Shown: positions 1 to 8,729, counted from the stretch's first letter. The stretch: DNA of 64,000 nucleotides from Longimicrobiales bacterium (GCA_951828585.1 OX639991.1:2078576-2142575), one strand, 5' to 3'. The notes: generated from the sequence alone by a model not told the origin. A program made the numbers and translations.

Positions 1-1
1 C

Positions 2-652
2 GAGGCGGGCAAGGACGAGATGTGGTTGATCCTCCACGCGGAGCCGGGCGCGTGCATCATTCATGGACTCGCGCCGGAGGTGGACCGGGCGGCCTTTCGC
101 CGCGCGGTGGCGGAGGGACGTGTCCAGGACATGCTGAACCGGGTTGCCGTCCATCCCGGGGACTCGGTCATGGTACCGGCGGGGACGGTGCACGGGATAC
201 TTTCGGGCGTGGTCCTGCTCGAGGTGCAGCAGACATCGGACACGACCTACCGCATCCATGACTGGGACCGGCTCGGGCCGGACGGGCGGCCGCGGGAGCT
301 GCACCTGGACAAGGCGCTGGAGGTCATCGACTTCGAGCGTCGGGGCCCGGCGCTGGTGGAGCCGCGGCTGGTCGAGGCGAGCGGGGGCGTCCGACGTGAG
401 GTGGTCGCCGCCTGCCGGCACTTCGTCGTGGAGCGGATCCGGGCCGATGCCGGCGCGGTCTTCGCGGCCACCCTGGACGGCGAATCCTGCGAGATCTGGG
501 GAGCGGTCGCCGGTACCGCCTCCCTGCGCGCTTCCCGCGCCCCGGCCCTCGACCTGGAACCGGCGCGCTTTTCTCTGCTGCCCGCGACCGTGGGCCCGTT
601 TGCGCTCCGTGCCCACACCCAAACCGTCGCGATCCGCATCTTCCTGCCGTGA
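2..652 (+). CDS. manA: Mannose-6-phosphate isomerase, class I (3' part; cut by window start)
   Basis: The reading frame is open from base 2, so the gene enters from outside the window and only its last 216 or so residues are seen. Class I phosphomannose isomerases interconvert mannose-6-phosphate and fructose-6-phosphate using a zinc-bound cupin site. Family signatures are GKDEMW at the very start, the cupin strand GDSVMVPAGTVHGI with its zinc-binding histidine, and EVQQTSDTTYRIHDWDR. The C-terminal half is a second, degenerate cupin-like region ending in RIFLP. The family assignment is secure; the symbol is by family. A hairpin follows directly after the stop. Confidence 0.9.
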   Translation, partial: EAGKDEMWLILHAEPGACIIHGLAPEVDRAAFRRAVAEGRVQDMLNRVAVHPGDSVMVPAGTVHGILSGVVLLEVQQTSDTTYRIHDWDRLGPDGRPRELHLDKALEVIDFERRGPALVEPRLVEASGGVRREVVAACRHFVVERIRADAGAVFAATLDGESCEIWGAVAGTASLRASRAPALDLEPARFSLLPATVGPFALRAHTQTVAIRIFLP

Positions 653-656
653 AAAA

Positions 657-680
657 GGGCGGCCGCTTCCGCGACCGCCC
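657..680 (-). terminator. Rho-independent terminator of tRNA-Lys (possibly bidirectional)
   Basis: GGGCGG and CCGCCC arms close a hairpin with one internal mismatch and a TTCC loop. On the minus strand the stem is followed by five T residues, which fits termination of the tRNA-Lys gene just upstream on that strand. It sits 4 bases after the manA stop, so it may also stop plus-strand transcripts. Confidence 0.7.
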
Positions 681-700
681 TCAATCATGCCCGCAGTCAG

Positions 701-773
701 TGCCCCGCCAGGGACTCGAACCCCGAACCTGCCGATTAAGAGTCGGATGCTCTACCAGTTGAGCTAGCAGGGC
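701..773 (-). tRNA. tRNA-Lys (anticodon CTT)
   Basis: The minus strand folds into a standard 73-base cloverleaf. The acceptor stem is GCCCTGC with GCGGGGC, the D stem is GCTC/GAGC, and the anticodon loop CTCTTAA gives CTT. The T stem-loop contains the TTCGAGT loop. The discriminator is A and CCA is not encoded. The first anticodon-stem pair is a mismatch. CTT reads AAG codons, which are preferred in a GC-rich genome. Confidence 0.95.
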
Positions 774-874
774 CAGAACGGGTTCAAATGTAAATCACCG
801 GCAATGGGTGCAACACCGGGCCGGACCGCAACCCTCCGATCGTCGCTACAGCGCAAGGGCACTCGGGGCCGTCT

Positions 875-1558
875 CTACACGCCGGATCCGCCGGGGCGCC
901 TCCAGCCGCGCGACCGGTCGCCTCCGCGCCCGCGGTCCATTTGTGCCCGCCCGCGTATTCCCCGCCCGCGGTCGATCTGTCCTCGCCCGCGTGTGCCGCG
1001 ACCGCGATCCATCCCCGGCCGACCGGGCATGCCACGGCCACGGTCCATCGCCGGCCGCCCACGCGTGCCGCGCCACCGATCCGTCCGCGTCCGGCCGCGC
1101 ACGGCGCCCTGCCGCCACGCAGCCCTCCGTGTCATCTGTCTCAGCTCCTGCTTCTGTTCATCGGTCAGGATGCCGTCGTACTGCTCCCTGAGGGCCTTCC
1201 GGCCCGCCTCGGCTTCCTCCCGGATGGGGGCGAGCGCCCCCCGGATGGAGGCCCGTTCCCGGATCCCGGCGCGGATTTCCGACTGGAGACTCATCAGCTT
1301 CGCGGAATGCGCGGCGCGCTGTTCCTGCATGCCGACCCTGACCGCCTCCAGCTGGGTGCGCTGCTCCTGCGTCAGCTCCAGCCTCTCGGCGAGGCGAAGC
1401 GACTGCTCCACGGGGTTCGTTCCGACTGCGGTCCGCGCCGAACCCCGGCGCTGGGCCGACAGGTCCGGTACGGCCACGGACATCACGGTCGCGGCGGCAA
1501 AGGTGGCGCCGGCGGTTCTCAGCATTGCTCTCGATATGGTGAAATGTGCGGGAATCAT
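875..1558 (-). CDS. Spy/CpxP-like periplasmic protein with Arg-Gly-Asp repeat tail
   Basis: The protein has 227 residues. An N-terminal signal peptide (about residues 1-36, ending DLSAQ) is followed by a helical region with ERLELTQEQRTQLEAV and LTDEQKQELR. These resemble the LTxxQ motifs of Spy/CpxP/heavy-metal-resistor proteins, which act as periplasmic chaperones or stress sensors. From about residue 160 the sequence becomes a low-complexity basic tail with a 12-residue period built on MDRGRG. That tail is not part of the family and may bind nucleic acid, polyanion or cell wall; this is inference. The gene is divergent from the metallo-hydrolase gene at 1676. Methionine 12 is an alternative start. 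Confidence 0.7.
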   Translation of the reverse strand: MIPAHFTISRAMLRTAGATFAAATVMSVAVPDLSAQRRGSARTAVGTNPVEQSLRLAERLELTQEQRTQLEAVRVGMQEQRAAHSAKLMSLQSEIRAGIRERASIRGALAPIREEAEAGRKALREQYDGILTDEQKQELRQMTRRAAWRQGAVRGRTRTDRWRGTRGRPAMDRGRGMPGRPGMDRGRGTRGRGQIDRGRGIRGRAQMDRGRGGDRSRGWRRPGGSGV

Positions 1559-1675
1559 CGTTTTCTCCCTGCTCTGGTGGGTTGTGATGGTGCATCGTAT
1601 CGAAACGGGGTTTACGTTTATTGTCCCCGTCTCGAAACGAGGACAGGCCGGGACCCGAGTCCGTTAGGAACGCAG

Positions 1676-3094
1676 ATGTTCTTCAAGCAGATCGTCGACG
1701 AGAAGCTGGCGCAGTACGCCTACCTCGTCGGCTGCCAGCGAACCCGCGAAGCGTTGCTCATCGACCCGCAGCGCGACATCGACCGCTATGTGAGGATTGC
1801 CCGCCGTGAAGGGCTGCGGATCACGGCGGTCACCGAAACCCACATTCACGCCGACTTCCTGTCCGGCTGCCGCGAATTCGTGGAGCGGCGCGGGTGCCAG
1901 GCCTTCCTCTCCGCCGAGGGCGGGCCCGACTGGCAGTACGCCTGGGCCGAGGGGAACGATGGCGTCACCCTGCTCGGGGACGGCGACCGGTTCTCCGTGG
2001 GCGGGATCGACTTCCAGGCGGTGCACACGCCCGGCCACACCCCCGAGCACATCAGCTTCCTGATCACGGACCGGGGTGCCGGGGCCGGCGAGCCGATGGG
2101 AATGGTCTCGGGAGACTTTGTTTTCGTCGGCGACCTGGGGCGGCCGGACCTGCTCGAATCGGCGGCGGGCCGCACGGGCGAAATGGAGCCCTCGGCGCGA
2201 CGCCTCTACGGCTCGGCGCTCGGAGTCTTCGAACTGCCCGACTACCTGCGCATCTGGCCGGGCCACGGGGCCGGAAGCGCGTGCGGCAAGGCGCTCGGCG
2301 CCGTCCCCGACACCACCGCCGGCTACGAGAAGCGGTTCAGCCCCGCGCTGGCGGCGGTGAAGGACGGCGAGGATGCCTTCGTCGAGTACATCCTCGAAGG
2401 CCAGCCCGAACCACCGCTCTACTTTGGCCGCATGAAGGAGGAGAACCGGCTGGGTCCTCCCGTTCTGGGACCGCTGCCCCGGCCCCGGCGACTGTCGGGG
2501 GCGCAGCTCATCAGGGCCGCCGGCAAGGACGCAACGGTGGTCGTGGACACCCGCATCGACCGTCTCGACTACTACGGCGGCCATATCCCGGGCTCCATCT
2601 ACGCCCCGCTCAACAAGTCGTTCCCCACGGTGACCGGCTGCTACGTGGATCCGTCGTGGCGCATCGTGCTCGTCTGTCGCGAAGACGAGGTGGAGGAGGC
2701 GGTGCGGGACCTGGTGCGCATCGGGCTGGACCGTGTGACAGGGTGGGCGCCTCCCGAGGAGCTGCCCGCCTTCGAGGCCGCGGGCGGAGCGCTGGCCAGC
2801 ATCGAGGTAATCGACTTCGACGAGGTGGGCCGCCGCCTTCCCGATCCGGAGGTTCAGGTGCTCGACGTGCGCCGGGCCGCCGAGTTCGCCGCGGCGTGCA
2901 TCGACGGAGCGGCCAACATCGCGCACACACGGCTGGCCGGGAGGCTCCAGGAACTGCCGCGCGACCGGCAACTGCTCGTCCACTGCCTGAGCGGGGCGCG
3001 GGCTTCGGCGGCCGTATCGCTGCTGGAGCGCGAAGGCTTCGAGGTCGCCGCGGTGAACGACATCTTCACGCAGGGTTACCGACATGCGGGATAG
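1676..3094 (+). CDS. MBL-fold hydrolase with two C-terminal rhodanese domains (persulfide dioxygenase-like)
   Basis: The protein has 472 residues. The N-terminal metallo-beta-lactamase domain (about 1-250) has the THIHADFLSG metal motif, TPGHTPEHIS and GDLGRPDL, as in ETHE1/BlrB-type persulfide dioxygenases. The first rhodanese-like domain (about 285-370) has the HIPGSIYAP motif. The second (about 380-470) has its candidate catalytic cysteine in VHCLSGARAS near residue 437. Such proteins oxidise glutathione persulfide or move sulfane sulfur in the cytoplasm. The start follows a TTAGGAA ribosome site. The end overlaps the next gene by 11 bases, so the two are probably co-translated. Confidence 0.85.
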   Translation: MFFKQIVDEKLAQYAYLVGCQRTREALLIDPQRDIDRYVRIARREGLRITAVTETHIHADFLSGCREFVERRGCQAFLSAEGGPDWQYAWAEGNDGVTLLGDGDRFSVGGIDFQAVHTPGHTPEHISFLITDRGAGAGEPMGMVSGDFVFVGDLGRPDLLESAAGRTGEMEPSARRLYGSALGVFELPDYLRIWPGHGAGSACGKALGAVPDTTAGYEKRFSPALAAVKDGEDAFVEYILEGQPEPPLYFGRMKEENRLGPPVLGPLPRPRRLSGAQLIRAAGKDATVVVDTRIDRLDYYGGHIPGSIYAPLNKSFPTVTGCYVDPSWRIVLVCREDEVEEAVRDLVRIGLDRVTGWAPPEELPAFEAAGGALASIEVIDFDEVGRRLPDPEVQVLDVRRAAEFAAACIDGAANIAHTRLAGRLQELPRDRQLLVHCLSGARASAAVSLLEREGFEVAAVNDIFTQGYRHAG

Positions 3095-3662
3095 CGTCCT
3101 GCTTCGCCGGCGTTCCGCACCCCGCGGGCGGGTGCGCGTCCTGGCCATGGGCTGCCGGGTCGCGCTGGCAGCGGTTCTGCTCCTTCCGGCCACCGCCTTC
3201 GCACAGGACCGGAAGACGGAAGCCGGGCGCCGCGCGCTGGTGGAGCGGATGGCCGCGGAGATCAAGGCCGAGCACCCCGATGTCGCCACCATCACCGCCG
3301 CCGCGCTCAAGGACGGTCTCCCGACCGGGAACTTCATCCTCGTCGATGTCCGTACCGACAAGGAGCGTGCGGTGTCGACGCTGCCCGGCGCGATTACCCC
3401 GAAGGATTTCGAAGCGCGGATGGAGGAATTGCTGGCCGAAGGTCGCACGGTGGTCGCCTACTGCACCATCGGCGCCCGCAGCTCCTCGTACGTGCGCAGA
3501 ATGGGGAAGCGCGGGATCACGATGCTGAACCTGGAGGGCAGCGTCCTGGCCTGGACACACGCAGGGGGCGACTTCGTGAACGGTTCCGTGTCCACCCGCC
3601 GGGTACACGTCTACGGACGGGGCTGGAACCTCGCCGCCGACGGCTACGAGACCGTCTGGTAG
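3084..3662 (+). CDS. Exported single-domain rhodanese-like protein
   Basis: The protein has 192 residues and overlaps the upstream sulfur hydrolase gene by 11 bases. A signal peptide ends at ATAFAQ near residue 41; methionine 22 is a possible alternative start. The rhodanese fold is marked by FILVDVRTDKE, LPGAIT and the active-site loop YCTIGARSSS, whose cysteine would carry the persulfide. Location in the periplasm, next to a cytoplasmic MBL-rhodanese, suggests sulfur handling on both sides of the membrane, though the substrate is unknown. Confidence 0.75.
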   Translation: MRDSVLLRRRSAPRGRVRVLAMGCRVALAAVLLLPATAFAQDRKTEAGRRALVERMAAEIKAEHPDVATITAAALKDGLPTGNFILVDVRTDKERAVSTLPGAITPKDFEARMEELLAEGRTVVAYCTIGARSSSYVRRMGKRGITMLNLEGSVLAWTHAGGDFVNGSVSTRRVHVYGRGWNLAADGYETVW

Positions 3663-3683
3663 ATCATCATTAGGGGCCTGCGC

Positions 3684-4517
3684 GTGGCCCTGGTGGCGGT
3701 GTTGGCGCTCTCGCTGGTACCGGGGCGCGGGGCCGCGCAGACCGGGGACGGCTGGAAGAACTCGACCGAACTGAGCTTCGTGCGCACCGGCGGCAACGCG
3801 GAATCCTCGACGCTCGGGATCTCCACCACGGTCACCCGCTTCTGGGAGAGGACCGAACTGAAGATCGAGGCGGGGGGAATCCGCACCCGCACCACGCGCT
3901 TCGAGCGGATTGCGGTGGGCACCGAAGCGGACTACCGAATCGAGGAGAAGTCCGACAGCGAGGTCTCGGCCGAGAACTACCACGCCCGCATTCGGGTCGA
4001 GCGCCGGTTTGCGCGGCGGACTTCGGTCTTCGTCCAGTCGGGCTGGACCCGCAATACCTTTTCCGGGATCCGTCACCGCGTGGTGAACGTTACGGGGGTG
4101 TCGACGCGCTGGCTCGACCGCGAAAGCCAGCGGCTTCGCACGGCCTACGGACTCACGCACACGGTGGAGAGGGACGTGGTGACGGACCCGGAGGATTCCG
4201 GCCGCTTCCTGGGGCTCAGGCTATCCACCGAGTACTGGCTCAAGGTCACCGGCAACACTGAGTGGAGCAGCAATCTGGTGGTGGACGGCAACGGAAACGA
4301 CCGTTCGGATCTCCGGGCCGACTGGGTCAACGCGCTGAGCGTGGCCATGAACGAGCACCTGGGGCTGAAGACCTCGCTCCGGACCACCTTCGACAATCAG
4401 CCCGCGCTGGCCAGGCTGCCGCTGCGCTCTCCGGCAGGCGAACCGGGCGGTACCGTACTCGTTCGCCGCGAGAAGCTGGACCGCGTCTTTACGGTGGCGC
4501 TGGTGGTGAGCTTCTAG
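3684..4517 (+). CDS. DUF481 family outer-membrane protein
   Basis: The protein has 277 residues, with a GTG start preceded by a weak TAGGGG. A signal peptide ends at GAAAQ or nearby (about residue 19). It is followed by alternating beta-strand sequence rich in Thr, Arg and aromatic residues and a terminal FTVALVVSF, a typical outer-membrane C-terminus ending in Phe. These features and the TELSFVRTGGNAESSTLG opening match DUF481 (YdiY-like) proteins, whose role is unknown. It lies 21 bases after the rhodanese gene and probably belongs to the same operon. Its TAG stop forms part of the TA-flanked inverted repeat at 4515-4577. Confidence 0.75.
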   Translation: MALVAVLALSLVPGRGAAQTGDGWKNSTELSFVRTGGNAESSTLGISTTVTRFWERTELKIEAGGIRTRTTRFERIAVGTEADYRIEEKSDSEVSAENYHARIRVERRFARRTSVFVQSGWTRNTFSGIRHRVVNVTGVSTRWLDRESQRLRTAYGLTHTVERDVVTDPEDSGRFLGLRLSTEYWLKVTGNTEWSSNLVVDGNGNDRSDLRADWVNALSVAMNEHLGLKTSLRTTFDNQPALARLPLRSPAGEPGGTVLVRREKLDRVFTVALVVSF

Positions 4518-4577
4518 TGTTGTGTCCCAGAAGTTCGTGTGCTCGAATAGCCAAGAAATCTCCGGGACACGACACTA
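4515..4577. repeat. TA-flanked short inverted-repeat element (IS630-type MITE remnant, or convergent terminator)
   Basis: The arm CTAGTGTTGTGTCCC at 4514-4528 pairs with GGGACACGACACTAG at 4564-4578 with one G-U pair, around a 35-base centre. The element is bounded by TA on both sides within CTAG, the target preference known for IS630. Its inner sequence CAGAAGTTCG also occurs in the left end of the IS630 copy at 20012. It lies between convergent genes, so a bidirectional terminator role is possible as well. Confidence 0.5.
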
Positions 4578-4626
4578 GCAGTCCGCGGAGCGCACGGACA
4601 ATGTGGCGAGGCGGGGGGGCGAAGCT

Positions 4627-5259
4627 TCAGCGTAGCTCTCGAGAGCTGCCGCGCGGTCCGCGTCGCGGCGGCTCGGCTCGCAGGCCGAAGTCGCGACCCT
4701 CCACGTAGGGCTCGCCGAAACGCAGCAGCGTCGTCACGGTCGACTCCCCGGGCCCGATCACGAGAATGTAGAGTCGGTCGTACTCCAGTTCGTCGATCTC
4801 GCCACCCGGATCTCCGCCCAGCGCCGCAACGAGCTGCGGGGTCGTGTTGCTGTGGCCGGCAACGAGATGACGGCCGGGGGTGGCCATGATCCCGGTGGCC
4901 AGCGTCTGCAGCTCGCGAGGATCGTACATCGCGAGCTCCACGCCGGCCTCTTCGGCGAAGGGGCGGGCGGTGTCGCGGGTGCGCTTCCAGTCCGTGGTGT
5001 GGACGTGGGTGAGGCTCACATCGGCCAACAGCGTCTTGAGGGTCTGTACCCGAATCCGTCCGGCGATCGCGAGGGGTGGGTCGTCGGTGCCGTCGTCGGC
5101 CTTCTCGGCATGGCGAACGAGGTAGACGACAACTGGTTCCTGGCGGGTGGAGTCGGGGTCCGCCGGCGTCTGGAAGGTGGGGGTGGGGACGGGGAGCGCC
5201 GAAGTTGGAGAGAATCCGGGGGCAGCGAGGCAGAACAGCCACGACAGGGCCGCTCTCAT
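4627..5259 (-). CDS. Histidine phosphatase family protein, exported (SixA/phosphoglycerate-mutase-like)
   Basis: From the start chosen here the protein has 210 residues; an ATG 18 codons upstream (5313) is also in frame. MRAALSWLFCLAAPG looks like a signal peptide. The RHG-type active site is VYLVRHAEKADD, and the second catalytic histidine is in AGHSNTTP. HTTDWKRTRDTA supplies the expected arginines. These enzymes remove phosphate from small molecules or phospho-histidine; the substrate here is not evident. It converges on the DUF481 gene. A promoter for it is seen at 5348-5376. Confidence 0.75.
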   Translation of the reverse strand: MRAALSWLFCLAAPGFSPTSALPVPTPTFQTPADPDSTRQEPVVVYLVRHAEKADDGTDDPPLAIAGRIRVQTLKTLLADVSLTHVHTTDWKRTRDTARPFAEEAGVELAMYDPRELQTLATGIMATPGRHLVAGHSNTTPQLVAALGGDPGGEIDELEYDRLYILVIGPGESTVTTLLRFGEPYVEGRDFGLRAEPPRRGPRGSSRELR

Positions 5260-5347
5260 CGGGGCGAACCGGATTCTCGATGGTCCCATAAGCAGATTCC
5301 TGGGTTCCTCCACGGATTTCCCGACTCAGGAGAACACTCCGACTCCA

Positions 5348-5376
5348 ATACTACACAATATATGGTAGGAAAGCAA
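5348..5376 (-). promoter_or_regulatory. Sigma-70-like promoter for the histidine phosphatase gene
   Basis: On the minus strand, TTGCTT (5376-5371) and TAGTAT (5353-5348) are separated by 17 bases. The site lies in an AT-rich patch that stands out from the GC-rich surroundings. Transcription would begin near 5341, about 80 bases before the preferred ATG. Confidence 0.5.
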
Positions 5377-5464
5377 GCCATTTGTTCCCGAGGGCCACAA
5401 CCACTTACGTGTGTTGGAAAACATTTGTTTCTCTGGATTCAGAAATCTATCCCCCCAGGGACTT

Positions 5465-5531
5465 GGCCAACAGATCGCGGCGGGACCGGCCAACAGACCA
5501 CGATCAGATACTGGCCAACAGACCACGGTCG
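5465..5531. repeat. Three spaced copies of GGCCAACAGAYC upstream of rnpB
   Basis: Copies start at 5465, 5488 and 5513 (spacings 23 and 25 bases). The last two share GGCCAACAGACCACG. They end 17 bases before the RNase P RNA, so they overlap where its promoter should be. Their roughly two-turn spacing would place bound proteins on one face of the helix. No clear -35/-10 pair is visible there. Confidence 0.5.
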
Positions 5532-5547
5532 GCACCATCATTCGTAA

Positions 5548-5938
<391 letters not shown>

Positions 5939-5993
5939 CACCCTCCCCCGGGCTTGACCCGCGATCAACGCTCGTGGATCATTACTGCTCCAT

Positions 5994-6067
<74 letters not shown>

Positions 6068-6109
6068 CTTCTTCAGTCCCCGGGACCGAGTGGCTTCCTG
6101 TCCCGTCCG

Positions 6110-6874
6110 CTACGCGTCCACGGGTGGTTCGGCCGCCTTCGGCTTCCGCGGCGGTCGCCGCAAGCGGATGGGCTCGCCCGCACGGGCCCGCAGGTTGAGC
6201 GCCTCGACGAAGATCGAGAATCCCATGGCGAAGTAGATGTAGCCCTTCGCGATGTGCTGGCCGAATCCCTCCGCCACCAGTGTCATCCCGAGGAGCAGGA
6301 GGAAGCTCAGCGCCAGCATCTTCACCGTGGGGTGGTCGTTGACGAAGCGGGAGACGGCACTGGCGGCCAGCATCATCACGGCCACGGCCAGCACGATCGC
6401 GATGGCCATGACGGCGAAGTCCTCCGCCAGCCCCACGGCCGTGATCACCGAGTCCAGCGAAAAGACCATGTCCATGATCGCGATCTGGAGGAGGATCGCC
6501 CCGTAGCTCGCGGTGCGGGCTTTGCCCGCGTGTTCGTCGTCCCCTTCCAGGCGATGGTGGATTTCGCGCGTGGACTTGGTGAGCAGAAACAGCCCCCCGA
6601 CAATGAGAATGAGATCGCGTCCCGAGAAGGCGTGGCCAAGCATGCTGAAGAGGGGCTCGGTCAGTCTCATGATCATGTTGATCGTGCCGAGCAGCGCCAG
6701 ACGTGTCGCCATCGCCAACAGGAGTCCCAGGCGCCGGGCGCTTGGCTGTTGCTCCGCGGGGAGCTTGTCCGCCAGGATCGAGATGAAGATGATGTTGTCG
6801 ATCCCCAGCACGATTTCCAGCACGGCCAGGGTGGCCAGAGCGATCCAGGCTTCCGGGGTCGAGATCCATTCCAT
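6110..6874 (-). CDS. TerC family integral membrane protein
   Basis: The protein has 254 residues with about seven predicted hydrophobic helices. Family hallmarks are the acidic membrane motifs LGIDNIIFISILADKLP near the N-terminus and DMVFSLDSVITAVGLAEDF in the middle, which form the putative metal-binding core. TerC/YgdQ proteins are linked to manganese export or metal loading of exported proteins and to tellurite resistance. The tail is proline- and lysine-rich and cytosolic. The gene is transcribed toward the tRNA-Arg and divergently from DUF3052. I see no yybP-ykoY manganese riboswitch upstream. Confidence 0.85.
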   Translation of the reverse strand: MEWISTPEAWIALATLAVLEIVLGIDNIIFISILADKLPAEQQPSARRLGLLLAMATRLALLGTINMIMRLTEPLFSMLGHAFSGRDLILIVGGLFLLTKSTREIHHRLEGDDEHAGKARTASYGAILLQIAIMDMVFSLDSVITAVGLAEDFAVMAIAIVLAVAVMMLAASAVSRFVNDHPTVKMLALSFLLLLGMTLVAEGFGQHIAKGYIYFAMGFSIFVEALNLRARAGEPIRLRRPPRKPKAAEPPVDA

Positions 6875-7029
6875 TGCGGTGCCCTTCCGGTATTGTTGGG
6901 GAATGATGGAGAGCTACGAACCAGCGTCCCAGCGTGTTCAGGCAGACGGAGTTGGGAGACAGGAAGCTATATCTTCGCAAGGGCCGTGGCAGCCCTCGGC
7001 CGGACAACCACAGCACGATAGGAGATGCA

Positions 7030-7443
7030 ATGGCGGGCTACTCGGGCACGCGTCTCGCGAAGAAACTTGGTATCGGAGAGGGACACCGCGTCGGGTGGGA
7101 CGGGGCGCCCGCGGGGTTCGCCGAACTTTTGGACCTGGGCGCCTCAGTCGTGGTCGACCTCGGGTTGTCGGAACGGCGCAGCTACGATGTCATTGTCGCG
7201 TTCCTGCCGGCTTGGGCCGCGCTGCCGGGTGTCGTCGCCCGTCTCGCACCGTTGCTGAGGTGGAACGGCGGACTGTGGCTGGCCTGGCCGAAGCTGAGCG
7301 GCGCGCTGGCGAGCGATATCCGAGAGGCGGACATCCGCCGGACGGGCCTGGAGGGCGGTCTGGTCGACAACAAGATTTGCGCCATCGACGAAAACTGGTC
7401 GGGGCTGCGTTTCGTATACCGGAAGGCGGACCGTCCCACGTAA
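7030..7443 (+). CDS. DUF3052 family protein
   Basis: The protein has 137 residues. The ATG at 7030 follows ATAGGAGATGCA, a good ribosome site, and begins MAGYSGTRLAKKLGI, the conserved opening of DUF3052. The rest (WNGGLWLAWPK, VDNKICAIDENWSGLRFVYRK) agrees with the family, whose function is unknown. It is followed 73 bases later by leucine dehydrogenase on the same strand. Confidence 0.8.
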   Translation: MAGYSGTRLAKKLGIGEGHRVGWDGAPAGFAELLDLGASVVVDLGLSERRSYDVIVAFLPAWAALPGVVARLAPLLRWNGGLWLAWPKLSGALASDIREADIRRTGLEGGLVDNKICAIDENWSGLRFVYRKADRPT

Positions 7444-7516
7444 CGGCAACGTATCACCCGGGGGTCCCCGGACAGCCGGGATGGCACGCTGAACACTCCA
7501 CAGGGAGAATCACTTA

Positions 7517-8575
7517 ATGGAACATGGCCTGGAATCTCTGATCGAGGATTGGGATGGGTTGGGGGTGATGACATCGTACCACCGGGAGACCGGAAGCTGG
7601 ATATTCATCGCGCTCCACGACGCGACGCTGGGGCGGCCGACGGGCGGATGCCGACTCGGGACATACCGGTCGCCAGCCGCGGGACTTCGCGACGCCATGC
7701 GTCTGGCCGAGGGGATGACATACAAGTGGGCCGCGATGGACTTCCGCTACGGGGGCGGCAAGTCGGTGCTGGCGGTCCCCGGACCCATGGAAGGCGAGCC
7801 CAGGCGCAGCCTCTTCGCCCGTCTCGGCCACCTCATGAACGCCCTGAACGGGGGTTACGGCGTGGGTGAGGATATGGGCACCACCCCGGAAGACATGGCC
7901 TTTCTTGCCACCGTCACCCCCTACGTAGCCTGTACGAGCCACGGTGAATCGGCTCCGGATCCCGGACCCTTTACCGCCGCGGGTGTGCACGCGGGAATCG
8001 AGGCCGCGGTATCCCATCTCGACGGCAGTCCGGCGCTCGCGGGCAAATCGGTGCTGATCGAAGGGGCGGGGGATGTCGGTTGGCCGTTGGCACGGCTGCT
8101 CGGCCGCGCGGGGGCAGGGGTGATCGTCGCCGACCTGGACGAGGAGCGGGCCCGAAGGGTGGCCGGGGAGTGTGGGGGCACCACGGTGGACTGCCGGGAC
8201 GTGTACGGGACAGAGTGCGACGTGTACGCCCCGTGTGCCGTCGGAGCCACGGTCAACGCCCGCACCGTGCCTCTTCTCCGCTGCAGGATCGTGGCCGGAT
8301 CGGCCAACAACCAGCTCGAGGTCCCCGAGGATGCGGACCGGCTCCTGGAGCGCGGCATCCTCTACGCGCCGGACTATGTCATCAACGGCGGCGGCGCGAT
8401 GGCCTTCGGTTTGATGGAGCAGGGGATTCGCGACCATGGCGAGCTGAACGCGCGGGTCCGCTCGATCGGAAGTACGCTGGCGGAGATCTTTCGCGAGGCC
8501 GAGGTGGTGGGCGAGTCGCCCGTTGTGGCGGCTCGGAAACGGGCTCGCCGAGTGTTGGGGCGGGCTGGCGGGTAG
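7517..8575 (+). CDS. ldh: Leucine dehydrogenase (Glu/Leu/Phe/Val dehydrogenase family)
   Basis: The protein has 352 residues, the usual length for leucine dehydrogenase, which deaminates branched-chain amino acids with NAD. Substrate-site lysines lie in EGMTYKWAAMDF (Lys70) and GGGKSVL (Lys82), and the catalytic aspartate is in VGEDMGTT (Asp119). A Rossmann motif, EGAGDVGWPLA, is near residue 180. NGGGAMAFGLMEQG replaces the N-G-G-G-x-I region that contacts the cofactor. Valine or phenylalanine could also be substrates. The start has AGGGAG nearby. Confidence 0.85.
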   Translation: MEHGLESLIEDWDGLGVMTSYHRETGSWIFIALHDATLGRPTGGCRLGTYRSPAAGLRDAMRLAEGMTYKWAAMDFRYGGGKSVLAVPGPMEGEPRRSLFARLGHLMNALNGGYGVGEDMGTTPEDMAFLATVTPYVACTSHGESAPDPGPFTAAGVHAGIEAAVSHLDGSPALAGKSVLIEGAGDVGWPLARLLGRAGAGVIVADLDEERARRVAGECGGTTVDCRDVYGTECDVYAPCAVGATVNARTVPLLRCRIVAGSANNQLEVPEDADRLLERGILYAPDYVINGGGAMAFGLMEQGIRDHGELNARVRSIGSTLAEIFREAEVVGESPVVAARKRARRVLGRAGG

Positions 8576-8729
8576 CAGCCCGGGGACAACCCACCCGGGT
8601 GCTCGGGCGACTTTGTCCACGGACCGCCAGGCACCCCCCGACTAGCGGACAGTTGCCGATGCGGTGACATTTGTAGAGCGGTCCGTGGGGGGTTTTCCGC
8701 GGGCTGCCAAAGCCATTGGAGGCGCTGTT

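Noticed and set aside
784-1062. Minus-strand 92-residue frame after the tRNA-Lys
   Set aside because: It overlaps the repeat tail of the Spy-like gene in another frame and has no ribosome site or motifs.
1664-3448. Long open frame antisense to the MBL-rhodanese gene
   Set aside because: High GC keeps antisense frames open; the sequence is Arg/Gly/His-rich with no family motifs, while the plus strand has clear catalytic motifs.
5465-5531. CRISPR-like repeat array upstream of rnpB
   Set aside because: Only three short imperfect copies, spacers of about 10 bases, and no cas genes.
6875-7000. yybP-ykoY manganese riboswitch upstream of the TerC gene
   Set aside because: The conserved loops of that riboswitch are not present on the minus strand.
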